The notes below the pieces were generated by a model. That model was not told the DNA's origin, ran no database searches, and worked only from the letters and a program-made list of their open reading frames with translations. Below are positions 46,381 through 56,929 of a stretch of DNA of 64,000 bases, piece after piece. Source of the DNA: Kingdonia uniflora (Eukaryota > Streptophyta > Magnoliopsida > Ranunculales > Circaeasteraceae); the NCBI GenBank assembly GCA_014058105.1, contig JACGCM010001245.1, positions 2,604,001 to 2,668,000 on the forward strand. The letters are read 5' to 3'. Numbering within the stretch: position 1 is the stretch's first letter; each line of letters opens with the position of its first letter. Made by a program: the position numbers and the translations under genes.

Positions 46381-48249
46381 ATGTTGTCATCATCACCAAG
46401 CTTTCCCTAATCTCCATCGAAGATCTCCAATACCGCCGGAAAATATCTCCAACCATTCTATGTTTTGCACAAAGCATTGCCCAAAAAACCCGATCAAAAA
46501 ACTAAAAAAAAAAAAAAATCAATTTTTCTCCGACATCAGATATATAGGTTTAGGGTTGAAACTTTTGAGTTGGTTTGGTCGATGATCGAGGCGAGGATAA
46601 AAGTGGTTTTGTCTAGTATCAATTCCAATATGTTTGATGAAATTCACCAATGGGTATCTGCGCCGTTCGGCGCAATTAGGTCCCTTTGAGTATTGAGTAC
46701 CCTTGAGTAACTGATATTACTAGTAAAAGAATTTTTGCAGGTCTTGTTTTTACGAGAAATGTGAAGTTTGTTGATGATATGCTTACATTTAAAGAGCTTG
46801 GGGTGCAGTTAAATCTATTGGGTGATTCTCTCTCTCTCTCTCTGGGTTCTTTTTTGAAACATAAACTTCGCTTTTGGGTTTTAGTAGAGTTGAAGGAGGC
46901 AAAGAAGGATGAAGAGAGGAAAGATAAAAATAAAGAAGATATAAAACTCAACCAATGGGCAAGTGATACATTTAAAGATGAGAAATGGAACTTCTGAGAA
47001 AGCTGAGAGGACATCAATGTTCTCTGAGAAATAGAACTTTACATAAATTACTGTCTTTATTTGTAATTGCTTCTTTCAATTTTAGCAGATATCCTAGATG
47101 AGGCTGATTCGATGGTCGGAGATGCATAGAATGCTTTGCGGTGAAGAATTGAATCTTTTCAATTCGTAAAACTATATTAGTAGGTGTGTTTGTTCTCATT
47201 TCGTTAAACACTTATCTTGTATTTTTGTTTATTTAAATAGCATCTTCAGTGATATGGTAAAATTTAGTTAGCCTATGAGACCCAGATCAACTTTGTGTAA
47301 TAGTAGGAACACACATGTGTTGTATGGTTCCACTTACTCTTGGTGCACTGCTAAAAAAAGTATGGACTTTGTCCTCCTAGATGTTTGAATTTCACAATCC
47401 AACTATGCACGAATATTAAGCGTGACCTCTTAGAAAAGCTACTGGTCGAGTCTATTAATATCATTGCCTGCAAACATATTTGAAGTTGTTTGACTAAACG
47501 AGTAAATGGTTTGTACTTCATAGATTAGGGTCCTTGCAGCATAATTTTTCACGAGCTTGAGCTTAGAAGATAATAACAACCTGCTGTATGGAACTAGTTG
47601 TGGGTATTATCGTGCATTTATAATGTTTGATACTTGATCTTGGTACCATACTTACAAAAAGCTTCAAGTCAATAGCAAACTTTGTCCCTGAATAAGCATC
47701 GTTTCTTTTATTTTTTTATTTTTTTTTTGAAAGTTGAGTTGGGGTTGTTTATTGCAGACCCCCTGCTTTATTAAAGAAAAAAAAAAGAAAATTTACACCT
47801 AGAAACCAAGTTCACAAGGAAACAAGGTATACAAGCTAGAAAATCCAAAACCGAAAAATGGGAACGCCTAAGAGTAAGATAGGAGCCCATGACTCCTCAA
47901 ATCTATCATACTCAGTGCCTATGCCATCTTTATATATGAATCTGGTGAGATCTGTAGAGAAGTCAGGAGGCATGATCTCAAGGTACTCCACATCGTTTCT
48001 TCCCTTTGCTGAAATGCAATCAGTTGTAGTTATTGCTCTTAATGGCTAGTTGGTTTTATGTAATATGTTATAGTGAAATTCTACTAGACTGATCAAAAGA
48101 GCTTATTGCAAATATCAGTTTTATGTATAGCTTTTACTTATCTTAGATATCTTTTTTTTGGTTGTCTTCATGTGCAGATTATTGGAGAAAAAATATGTGA
48201 TCCCAATGACATGCTTCTTCCACATTTTCTTTATGGTATTCGTCGTTCC
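46381..48249 (+). pseudogene. ORC3-like gene fragment (origin recognition complex subunit 3)
   Basis: From ATG at 46381 the frame reads MLSSSPSFP, a TAA at codon 10, then KYLQPFYVLHKA, a Lys-rich stretch, ETFELVWSMIEARIKVVL and NMFDEIHQWV, ending at a donor (AG/GT, 46679). After a 61-bp intron-like gap (TTTGCAG at 46740) comes GLVFTRNVKFVDDMLTFKEL. These are the conserved N-terminal motifs of plant ORC3, recognised from memory. The middle segment expected between the two exons is missing, and the next part (KKDEERKDKN) is not recognised. A later exon-like piece with acceptor TGTGCAG (48178) is cut by the Tat-4 LTR at 48250. ORC3 acts in origin licensing in the nucleus; this copy looks defective. 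Confidence 0.55.
47708..47990 (-). mobile_element. short LINE-type retroposon with target duplication
   Basis: CATCGTTTCTT occurs at 47697-47707 and 47991-48001, enclosing about 283 bp whose minus strand ends in a poly-A-rich tail (T-rich on plus, 47708-47729). The 11-bp duplication and tail are hallmarks of target-primed reverse transcription. The body is too short to identify; a 5'-truncated LINE or a SINE are both possible. It lies in intron-like sequence of the ORC3-like locus. Confidence 0.65.
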
Positions 48250-48818
48250 TGTGATGGCTAAATTTTATAGTAATTCGAAATAGCTTGAAATTAGCTCTTA
48301 CACCAAATATACCTGTTACAAGAATTAGTATAAAAGATTAACACATGTGATTAGCGTGGAAACCTTTGAATAGGTGAAAACCACGACCTCTATTTGGGGA
48401 TTTAGTAACTGTAACTTTATTATTTGAGGCTAATATTTGATTACAAGTTTTGATCTCTTGAGTTAAAAAATCTAGGTCCTGTAATCTAAAATTTTTTGTC
48501 CTTTTTTCTCTGGAACTCATTTTTTTATAGACCTCACTCTCAGTTCAATATTGTATAGAGGCACGTTCTCCTAAAAAATGGGGTAGGTGGTAGTTGAATA
48601 TGTAACTGCTAGTTTGTAGGAGACGGATATCTTTGACTTATTCATATTTTTTGTAGTGCTCGATTTACGTTCTTTATCAGTTCGTGGTTCAAGACTATAT
48701 ACGTCATGTGTATAATATGTGAGTCTGGTATTGAGGTAAGTCGAGTTTGGAATAGGTCGAGGGACATGTCTTTATAATCAGTTTGTATTTAGAGTAGGTT
48801 GAGGGATATGTCCTTACA
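48250..48818 (-). repeat. 3' LTR of Tat-4
   Basis: The minus strand runs from TGTAAGGACATATCCC to GGCCATCACA-like TAGCCATCACA and matches the Tat-1 LTR, including the CTATAAAA promoter box and the AGGTATATTTGGTGTAAGA block near the end. The first 46 bp are a duplicate of the following LTR start (GTCGAGGGACATGTC and GTTGAGGGATATGTC on plus), making it 569 bp. A purine-rich tract GCGAGGGGCCGAT precedes it. Confidence 0.75.
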
Positions 48819-49139
48819 ATCGGCCCCTCGCAACTAAGGCACAGATGACTTTAGTTTTAGTTGAGAAATGTTTGTGTGTTAAAAGTTAGAAAGGGATTCG
48901 TTGAATGGGATTGGATTGGGATTTGTCACTTTAGTATGGAAGACTGTGTTTGGCATTTAATGTATTAGAAAGGATTGATATATTTGGTTTTTGGGTTTCT
49001 CAGTAATTGTTGGTTTTTAATGATGATTGTTTTAGTAATCCTGTATTGCATTGAATGTGGTTTTGTTATAAATTTTGTTGATACGGTATCATCTGTCATT
49101 GCTGTGAAAGTACTCTGTCTTCTGAAAATATCTTGTGAT

Positions 49140-49480
49140 CCTCTTTATCTTGAAAATAGTGAGTACCAGGTACCAAGTATATGAAGCGAGAGTGTTTGTT
49201 GAAGTACAGAAGCCTCAACTGCGATACTTTGGCAACCAACCTTTGGATATGCCCACCCCCATTCTGGTGTCGCCGATGTACCAGGGGATGACTGATGAGG
49301 AAGCAGCGGAGGCTGAGAATGATTATTATCAATTGTGGTGGTTCTACTATTTGATTATGTTGGGTGAGCAACGTCGGGTATGTCTTTGTCCTCTTGCAGA
49401 GGATGTCATTAATGAGGCAGATGAGGAAGTTAGTGTACGTACTAGGAAGTACTATCGTTATCCTGCGAGGGATTGAGCGC
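49140..49480 (+). pseudogene. antisense coding segment alpha of Tat-4, unrecognised
   Basis: A frame open to 49476 reads VFVEVQKPQLRYFGNQPL, PMYQGMTDEEAAEAENDYY, QRRVCLCPLAEDV and RKYYRYPARD, then TGA. Tat-1 has the relative at 3900-3560. In this copy the reading frame is intact over about 100 codons. The protein is acidic in its middle and has no motif I know. Confidence 0.5.
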
Positions 49481-50459
49481 TATAAAAGTATAATTATTCT
49501 TCTTTCTCCGTCTTTCTGAGTTGGTGGAGGTTATAAAGGAAGAGACAGTGGTGGTGGTAGCAGATGCTTCAGTCTTTGGATTGGAAATATGCTTCTGTTA
49601 CAACCAACATTCTTTTCTTGAAGAAGTGTTTCATGTTGGAGGTTGCTTTAGACTGAAAATATACTTATAGTCTTCAGGTTGGAATTTAGGCTCTGTTACA
49701 ACCAACGGTCTTGTCTTGCAGAAGTGTTTCATAAGAGAGGAGCTGATGTGCTCGAATACAAAATATCGATGAAAAATGATATGTATTGTAACCTGTAGAT
49801 TGATCTGTAGGAAATGTGAAATATTGTGTTTTCTATATTCTGTAAGGAGTTTTTGAGCTTATGAAAAATATATTTTTGTAGTAATTCTTGGTTCTTAATA
49901 TATTGAACTAGAAATTAGTATGGTAAATTAAATAAAAATATACTGACTGTGTGATGGATAAATTGAAGTAAAATTTTGCATATATGAAACAGTTAGGTAT
50001 ATCGAACTAAAAGAAATTTACGTGATCAAGCTGTAACATATCACATCGTCAAATATGATATTATTATGAAACGATAGATTCGAACTGTATGTAGATAGAA
50101 AATATGTAAAAACTATTTTGAGAGCTCGAGCATGAGTATATGGAATATTGAGAACGAAGAATGCGAATTGTGGAGTTATGTTGGATGTATGTAAAACAGT
50201 TGAGAGATTTTGGAAGTTAGGTTGAAAAATAGATGGTCGAATGAACAAACACAATGAGTTCGCTCTGAAAAAGATAAAATCAAATAAAATTCTAACATGA
50301 TTTTAGGGTTGTCAGTTATGGACAAGGGGAATTGATATTTATTATTCTATATGCAGTATGGGGGGAGATGTTGTGTGATCGTAATTTGTATGTATAAATA
50401 ACATTGAAAATGTGAGGTAGAGAGGAGGAAGAAACAAAAATAGTGATGACTCGTTCTTA

Positions 50460-50800
50460 GAGAAGTAAGCATGCGTCGGAGGGGCGCTTAGCAATAACGG
50501 TAGCTGAAGTTCGAGAGAGGATCTTTGGACAGTTAGAGTATGATGCCAACTTGCATGAATTTTTAATATAGTTTGATAGGTTAACTTCGAGGGCGAGGGA
50601 GAACAAGGTCGGGCGTCATGTGTATAGTAAGATATTTTGTGAATTGGTCTTGGAGCCGGAAGCTCGAAAAGCTACAGTGAAGGAAATTGCTCTAGAGGAA
50701 ATAGTTGATGAAGATAAGAGGATTGCTCGACATGAAATGATTAGGTGTGGTGCTCCAGGGTATCATGGTTGCTTTATGTGTGATTATTTGTGAGAGAGCG
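50460..50800 (+). pseudogene. antisense coding segment beta of Tat-4, unrecognised
   Basis: The plus strand reads VRERIFGQLEYDANLHEF, a stop, then FDRLTSRAREN, KIFCELVLEPEARKATVKE and EEIVDEDKRIARHEMIRCG. Tat-1 carries the counterpart at 2760-2390 in the same order. Only one or two stops break it. Confidence 0.5.
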
Positions 50801-51233
50801 AATATTATTAGGTCGAATAACTGTAAGTTAAATAAAGGAATAATGCTTCCTTCTCAATTTGTTCCTTGTTTTATGATGAATGTTGTTGAAAAGAAATATT
50901 TAAATTTTGAAATGTTGTAGCATTAGAACTGATGTCAACAGTTCTATAAGTAACAAAAGTATGAGAATAGGAATCAGATTGTCAGTCCTTGTTTGGGATA
51001 GATAGTTTGATTATGTGTGAGTAGAGTGTCATAATGAGCGTGGGAAGGTGTGAGATGAATTTGGGTAGGAAAGAGAGAAATACATTAAAATATAGGACTT
51101 GCGGTAATGATGGAAAGAATTTTCACCCAAAAGGTATGAAACGTCTAACATGAATAGTAGAAAAGACGTCTTGGCTCCTAAACCGAGGGTGGCTCGTGTG
51201 AGCCCCAATTACTGTCAGCAGTTGGAGAGAGAG

Positions 51234-51241
51234 TATAAATA
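51234..51241 (+). promoter_or_regulatory. antisense TATA box (TATAAATA) of Tat-4
   Basis: It lies 2.4 kb inside the 3' LTR, 124 bp before the start codon at 51365, and its flanks match those of the Tat-1 antisense TATA box. Confidence 0.5.
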
Positions 51242-51364
51242 ACCATTCATCTTCTTTGTTTAAACATTTTTCAAAAAACAAGCAAACAAAAATCTAGAGA
51301 GAGGAAAAATTGATTTTTAAAGATCACAGAAAAAGAGCTAACGAGAGTAGTTTGCCAGAGTAAA

Positions 51365-52020
51365 ATGGATCGTGATACTGTGCAAGTGGAAAAAAAATTT
51401 GTGTTGCGAAATTTTGTTGTGAAAAATGAGGCGTGTGACATCCCAGATTCATATTCGGACATTAGAGGTTAATATGGTATTGTTAATTTTTCTATTCGGA
51501 CATTAGAGGTTAATATGGTATTGTTAATTTTTCTGGTTTGGGTTTTGAAATTTACCAATTTTTGTTTATTTAAAATTTGAAATTTATCTATATGAGGAAA
51601 TTATTGGAAAAAGTAGCTTTTGTGCTGTAAGTTTGAGTTTTGCATGAATAAGCATATATATTATGTATGATATATATAATATATATATAAAAAGAAACTA
51701 TAAAAAATTTAATTAAAATATTTGGACCTGCATGTAGGTAGAAGCGTAAGAAGGTTCTGTTATAGAAATAATTCTTACTTTCAAGCAAACCCTTGATATA
51801 GAGACTTTAACCTCTGATCGTTTGATTGAGGATGTGCCTGTAGAAATTGATAATGTAGATTATGTGGGAGGCGAACTAAGAACGGAGAACTTAGTCTCAG
51901 TAGAGGTAAAAGTGGAGAGGAATAATGTATTAAAGTTTCCAGATTTCCTTAAATCTTCTTACGATATCCTGCTGACTCAGATGTATTTAAGGAGTTTTGA
52001 AAAATTAAAGGTAGTTTAGG
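51365..52020 (+). pseudogene. antisense gene of Tat-4: first exon and start of exon 2
   Basis: Exon 1 (51365-51467) reads MDRDTVQVEKKFVLRNFVV to PDSYSDIR, then GT. After an AT-rich intron an open frame covers 51790-52019 (TLTSDRLIEDVPVEIDN; FLKSSYDILLTQMYLRSFEKL). The last part aligns with the Tat-1 Transposase_28-like core FKAFCKIKSTLGG (there KIKSTLGG, here KLKGSLG after a one-base frameshift). It is broken exactly there by Tat-H. Confidence 0.55.
51452..51533 (+). repeat. 41-bp tandem duplication across the exon 1 donor of Tat-4
   Basis: 51452-51492 and 51493-51533 are identical as far as I can read. The unit contains the splice donor of the antisense gene, so two donors lie 41 bp apart. 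Confidence 0.85.
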
Positions 52021-52023
52021 TGA

Positions 52024-52540
52024 TGTAGTATCATATTCCCCAGATCCGACAAGAATAAGCCAGCACTCTGTAGATTGAAGACAGCTCAGTATTCTATAGT
52101 CGAAGACAGTTCAACACTCAGTAGTCGAAGACAGCTCAACATTCTAGAAGATTATGTTAATCCTCGGCTTACCAAAAGTAGCCGTTGCAGCCTGGTCAAG
52201 AAAGAACTGTTAAAGATCTGTAAAGTTCGCCCACTACCCCCGAAATAGGAGACTTTTTTTTTTTTTTGTAAACTGCATGTATATACTATAAATACAGGCA
52301 GAAAATAGGTTCTAAAGGACCGAAAGTCTTACATTTCTCTATCCTAAACGCTAGCAACACTCTGAAAACTTGTAATAACTAGCATCTACTAGATTTTATA
52401 TCAAATCCTCCTCGAGGTCGTGATTTTTCTCAGTTTCTACTGAGTTTTATACGTAAAATCTTGGTTGTTAGCTCTTTATTACGCAATCCTTACGAACAAG
52501 TATTGGCGAAGGTTTTCCACCCGAAAAATACGCTACTACA
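52024..52540 (+). repeat. 5' LTR of Tat-H
   Basis: It runs from TGTAGTATCATATTCCCC to CGCTACTACA (517 bp). The U3 start has three copies of a unit of about 25 bp (AGTCGAAGACAG + CTCAACATTC). TATAAATA lies at 52287-52294. Confidence 0.9.
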
Positions 52541-52542
52541 AT

Positions 52543-52560
52543 TGGCGCCGTCTGTGGGAA
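52543..52560 (+). other. primer binding site of Tat-H
   Basis: TGGCGCCGTCTGTGGGAA begins 2 bp after the LTR. TGGCGCC fits the complement of a tRNA ending in GGCGCCA; which tRNA is not decided here. Confidence 0.85.
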
Positions 52561-52609
52561 TACCACATTTTTTTCTACCATTTCTAATCTAAATACCATC
52601 CGATGAGAA

Positions 52610-54122
52610 ACATGAACTTGAGAAGTCATTTTAGTACCGTAAGAGATCAGGACATTCCAGGAGCTCTTGATCTACACGGTGCGGTCTTTAAACTTCAAAA
52701 ACAAATGGCCGCAGAAAAAAATCAGAGATAGGAAGATCAGCGTGTCCACGTTTAAGCTCTACAAACAGAGAGGGACAAATGCAGAAAAGCCCTAGATCAG
52801 CAGAGCCAAACACATCAAAAAGAGATGGAAAGATTGCGAAGAACACAAGATCGAATCACAGCTCGTCGAGCATCACCGCTACTGGCTCGAAGTGAACATC
52901 GATCAAGAGCAGTTCAACGCGATGATCAACCGTGAGAGGACGAATAACGAATGTCTCGATCCAGATCTAAAAATCCTAATAGAGCCTCTCGACATTTTGG
53001 TTTAACTTCTTCGGCCTCGACAACCCAAGGAAGTCGACATATACATCATCAAACCCCTCATCCAGAAAGAATGCCCATCAGAGATCGATTGGGACCAGAA
53101 GGACAAGGTGACTTTGTTCCTCAGGTTGCAGCCTTACCTCTTCCCCCACAGTAATTTGTCACTCTGGATGACCTTAACAACAGAATTTAAGCCATCAACG
53201 CTGACATCCCAGGCCGACGATCTGCACTTGATAGGATCAAAACAAACCCTATTTCCTCATATCTAGAAAATATGCCCATTCCAAAAAAATTCCATATGCC
53301 CAAATTCATCTAGTATGCAGGCCTCACTGATCCGCTTACACATGTTCGACATTTCAAAGCCGTTATTGGGTTATACTCCAAACTCGACCATATGCTGTGT
53401 CGACTATTTAACATGAGCCTAAAAGAGGAACCACTCTGATAGTTCCACACTATACAAGAAGCCTCCATCACCTCCTTCGGTCAATTACAAAATCTTTTTG
53501 AATCGAACTACGCTCATGCTAGGGAGCGTGAAATCACCATGGACTATTTGTTTTACTTCGAGCAAGGTGCGAAAGAAACCCTGGCAAGTTTTTATAAACG
53601 TTTCCTACAGGAAACACAGAAGATTAGAAATTTAGACCCCAAAATCGTGGTTCCAGCATTTACCTCCGCCATGCATATCGACTCAAAAGTTCGCGAAGAT
53701 CTTACTCTACACAAACCACGTACGGTCACTGAAATGATTGACGTGGTTAATAGTTATATCGAGCTGGAGCGTTTGAAGAAAGATAAGATGAAAAGCTCAT
53801 CTGTCATACATTCTTGAGAAGCATCTTCGACCCCGTCCCAAAGAGCAGTCACTATATCAGTACCAAAGTCGCCTATTAAAAGCACTGATAACATTAGAAG
53901 AATAGAGGGCAAACCTGACAGACCTGTCCCAATTTTGCCACCATTGACAATAACCTTCTCTGCTATCTTGCCGACGATAAAGGGAGACGAGTGTTATCGC
54001 GTGCCACAAGCTATTGCAGATTTTCCGAACAAACCCTTATGTCAATATCACAACGTGCATAGTCATGAAACTGATAGCTGTTACTCCCTCATACGTATCT
54101 TTCATCGCATCCTCTTAGCTTG
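52610..54122 (+). pseudogene. Tat-H gag
   Basis: From ATG at 52610 (MNLRSHFSTVRDQDIPG) a single frame with about eight stops reads a Gln/Lys-rich coil, an Arg/Ser-rich segment and PIRDRLGPEGQGDF. DDLNNRI and the gag core follow (AGLTDPLTHVRHFKAVIGLY, FEQGAKETLASFYKRF, AFTSAMHIDSKVREDL, ELERLKKDK). A degenerate zinc motif (CQYHNVHSHETDSC) lies at about 54040-54080. Confidence 0.85.
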
Positions 54123-54222
54123 AAGACTCCATAATTATGTTATCGGCATTCAAAAATTTCTCGACAAACAAGCAAAAACTACTGAAGTTGAGCAAAATCA
54201 TATCCAGGGTCCAGCTCGCCAT

Positions 54223-54846
54223 TTGTATATGATCGAGATTGAAAAAGGGAAGAAAAGAAAACAAGACGATCGTATTACGTCTTGCTGTAAAATGACTTAC
54301 TCAGACAAATCGGCAAAACTTCTTCCAAGTACCAGTAAATCTAAACGCCCTTACCAGATAACTTTCGAGGACTGCGACACCAGTCATGTACAATACCCTC
54401 ATGATGACCCTCTTGTTATTATACTCAAAGTGGGACTGGATTACTTACATACACTTCTCATCGACACCGAAAGTGCCGCAGATGTCTTATTCCGAAGAAC
54501 AATCGAAGTCTTAGGCCTTACAGATTCAGTAAAAGCTTCGATAACAACAATCACAGGCTTCAATGGTTCAAAAGAATCAGCCATAGAAGAAATCACTCTG
54601 CCAGTTCAAGCAGGTTCAGAAACCACATTCGTCAAATTTCTTGGCATTCATGCAGAGTCTAAATATTTAGGCATTTTGGGACGCAGTTGGTTACATTTAA
54701 TCAAAGCAGTACCCTCGACTTATCATTTAGCGCTACGCTTTCCTACGGATCACGAAGTCTATAAAATCAAGGGCAGCCAAGCAGTTGCAAGAATGTACAA
54801 AAATACCATAGTCAACCCTCATACAGCTAAACTTCTCAAGGCATAA
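54223..54846 (+). pseudogene. Tat-H protease region
   Basis: A 207-codon open frame contains ITFEDCDTSHVQYPHDDPL and LLIDTESAADVLF, the aspartic protease site (normally DTGSSAD; here Gly is Glu and Ser is Ala), then GFNGSKESAIEEI and YLGILGRSWLH. The changed DTG triad would abolish activity. Frame continues from gag. Confidence 0.85.
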
Positions 54847-54894
54847 CAATTACAACATGACACACCACCCACATTTGAGTAACATGATGCTGAA

Positions 54895-55820
54895 ATGGTT
54901 GAGAATGCTAAACTCAATGGCCCCGGGCGCACAACCTTCATTGGATCCAAGCTGTCAATTGACGAAAAAGAAGCCATTATACATCTAATTAAGATAAACA
55001 TCGACGTTTTCGCCTGGACTTTCCAAGAAATGCCCAGAATCGATCCTTCTATCGCTTGCCACCACCTCAACCTCTTTTTAGAAAACAAAGCAGTCATCCA
55101 AAAATGATGAAATTTAGCTCCCCGACTTCGAGATGCAGTCAACGAAGAAATTAATTTACTCCTTCGTGTCGACTTTATTCGGGAGGCTAAATATCTAAAG
55201 TAGGTTTCTAATATGGTCGTCGTGCCAAAGAAAAATGGTAAAATACGGGTTTGTGTTGATTTCGCCGAACCCAACAAATTCACACCCAAAGACAGTTTTT
55301 TGCTGCTACTAATTCTACAACTTCTCGACTCAGTAGTAGGACACGAACTTCTTTCTATGATGGATACAGCCACAACCAAGTTTCACTTGCCGAAGAAGAT
55401 CAAGAGAAAACAACCTTCATAACCGAAAGAGGACTTTACTGTTACACAGTAATGCTTTTTGGGTTAAAAAATATTGGAGCTACATTCCAACGATTGGTCA
55501 CCCAAATGTTTAAAGATCAGCTCGGCAACATTATGGAAGTATATATCGATGATATGATCTGCAAAAGCCTGAAAAGAAAAGATCATCTCAAAAATCTCCA
55601 AACTATCTTCGACATCCTTTGCAAGTACCAGATGAAACTCAACCCAGAGAAATGTCAATTCGATGTCGTATGGGCTATCTAGTCAGCAAAAGAAGAATCG
55701 AAATTGATCCTGCGCAAATCAAAGCACTCATGGCAATGCCCTCTCCTCGGACGAAAAAAGATGTTCAAAAATTCGCCGACAAAATAGCCGCTCTTCACAA
55801 ATTCATCTCAAAGTGATCTG
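54895..55820 (+). pseudogene. Tat-H reverse transcriptase
   Basis: It reads VVVPKKNGKIRVCVDF and NKFTPKDSF. After a frameshift near 55380 come LFGLKNIGATFQRLV, the palm motif YIDDM (YIDD at 55542-55553) and, after another shift, RRIEIDPAQIKAL with PRTKKDVQKF. The catalytic Asp pair is present but the frame is broken twice. Confidence 0.85.
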
Positions 55821-55899
55821 ATCGATACAAACTTTTTTACCTTCTTCTTCGCGGCAACCCCACTCCTCTTTCGAATAAATAGCAAAAAGAAGTTATTTG

Positions 55900-56860
55900 G
55901 ACTCCTAACTGTGAAATAACATTCCAAGATCTTAAACAATACTTAGGGTGTCCTCCTATAATGAGTACTCTAATTGATGGCAAAACACTCACCATGTACT
56001 TATCTACCACTGATGAATTCATCAGCTTTGTCCTTATTCGAGAAGACACAGGCATCGAGAAACCTATTTACTTTATCATTAAAACTTTTATGCCTGCTGA
56101 AACACAATATACGACCACGAAGAAGCAATTGTTTGCCTTGGTTTACAGCTCTCAAAAACTTTGCCCATACTTCCAAGCTCACCCCATCAAGGTTATTACA
56201 AAATACCCCCTCAAATTTGTCTTCTCCAAAAGGGAAAAATCTCGACGAGTTCAACAATGATCTGTTTTCCTTGGGGAATATGACATTTCTTTTGAACCTT
56301 AAATATCCATCAAGGGACAAGCAGTGGCAGACTTTTTAGCAGATTTTCCAGTCGAAGACCCTGATTGGGAAGAACTCGAAGAAATCTTCACCGACGACTC
56401 AATTGCAGAACCAGACGCATGGTCCAAGATTTCTGGTTGGCAACTTTTTACAGACGGATCGGCAGGGCCACAAGGATCTGGAATTGGCATAGTCCTCGTC
56501 ACGCCTTCCAATCATCTCATAGAGAAAGCTATCAAACTCAAATTCTACGCTACCAATAATGAAACAGAGTACGAAGGCATCTTGCACAGTCTCGATTTGC
56601 ACTTACTCTCGGAGCTGAGAAATTAACAGTCTATGTCGACTCCTTACTCGTTGCCAATCATTACAATAAAACTTTTAAGATAACAAGCAAAATGGTTGAT
56701 TACGCAACCCTGGTCGAAGAAAAAATGAAAAATTTTTAAACATGCCACCATTTTGTATTTACCTCGGCAAGAAAATCGTCATACCGATGCCTTAGCTTAC
56801 ATTGCTACTATGCTGGAAGACAGTGAAAAAATATTTTTATAAATTGAAATCCTCGAGCAT
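55900..56860 (+). pseudogene. Tat-H retroviral-type RNase H and second, archaeal-type RNase H
   Basis: First module: LTMYLSTTDEFISFVLIRED, ETQYTTTKKQLFALV and YFQAHPIKVIT (55980-56220). Second module: QLFTDGSAGPQGSGIG, NNETEYEGIL, then in another frame TVYVDSLLVANHYN (56430-56660), showing the D-E-D residues of the extra RNase H known from Tat elements. The linking part AVADFLADFPVEDPDWEEL lies between. Confidence 0.85.
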
Positions 56861-56929
56861 TCTAGCCTCGATATTTTGTGAACACTTCACTTAACCGTTA
56901 CTGAAGATGACGACCCTTAAGACTGGAGA

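Larger units (their letters stand above)
48250..52023 (-). mobile_element. Tat-4: 3' part of a Tat-1 family element, minus strand
   Basis: A 3' LTR (48250-48818) and an interior with antisense genes on the plus strand are present. The order and sequence mirror Tat-1 in opposite orientation. The interior stops at 52023, where the Tat-H LTR begins, so the rest should lie beyond Tat-H to the right of the window. Confidence 0.75.

Noticed and set aside
54819..55379. Long minus-strand open frame opposite Tat-H reverse transcriptase (186 codons)
   Set aside because: It is the mirror of the RT coding strand and its translation (Ser/Arg-rich) has no known motif; the RT motifs on plus explain the region.
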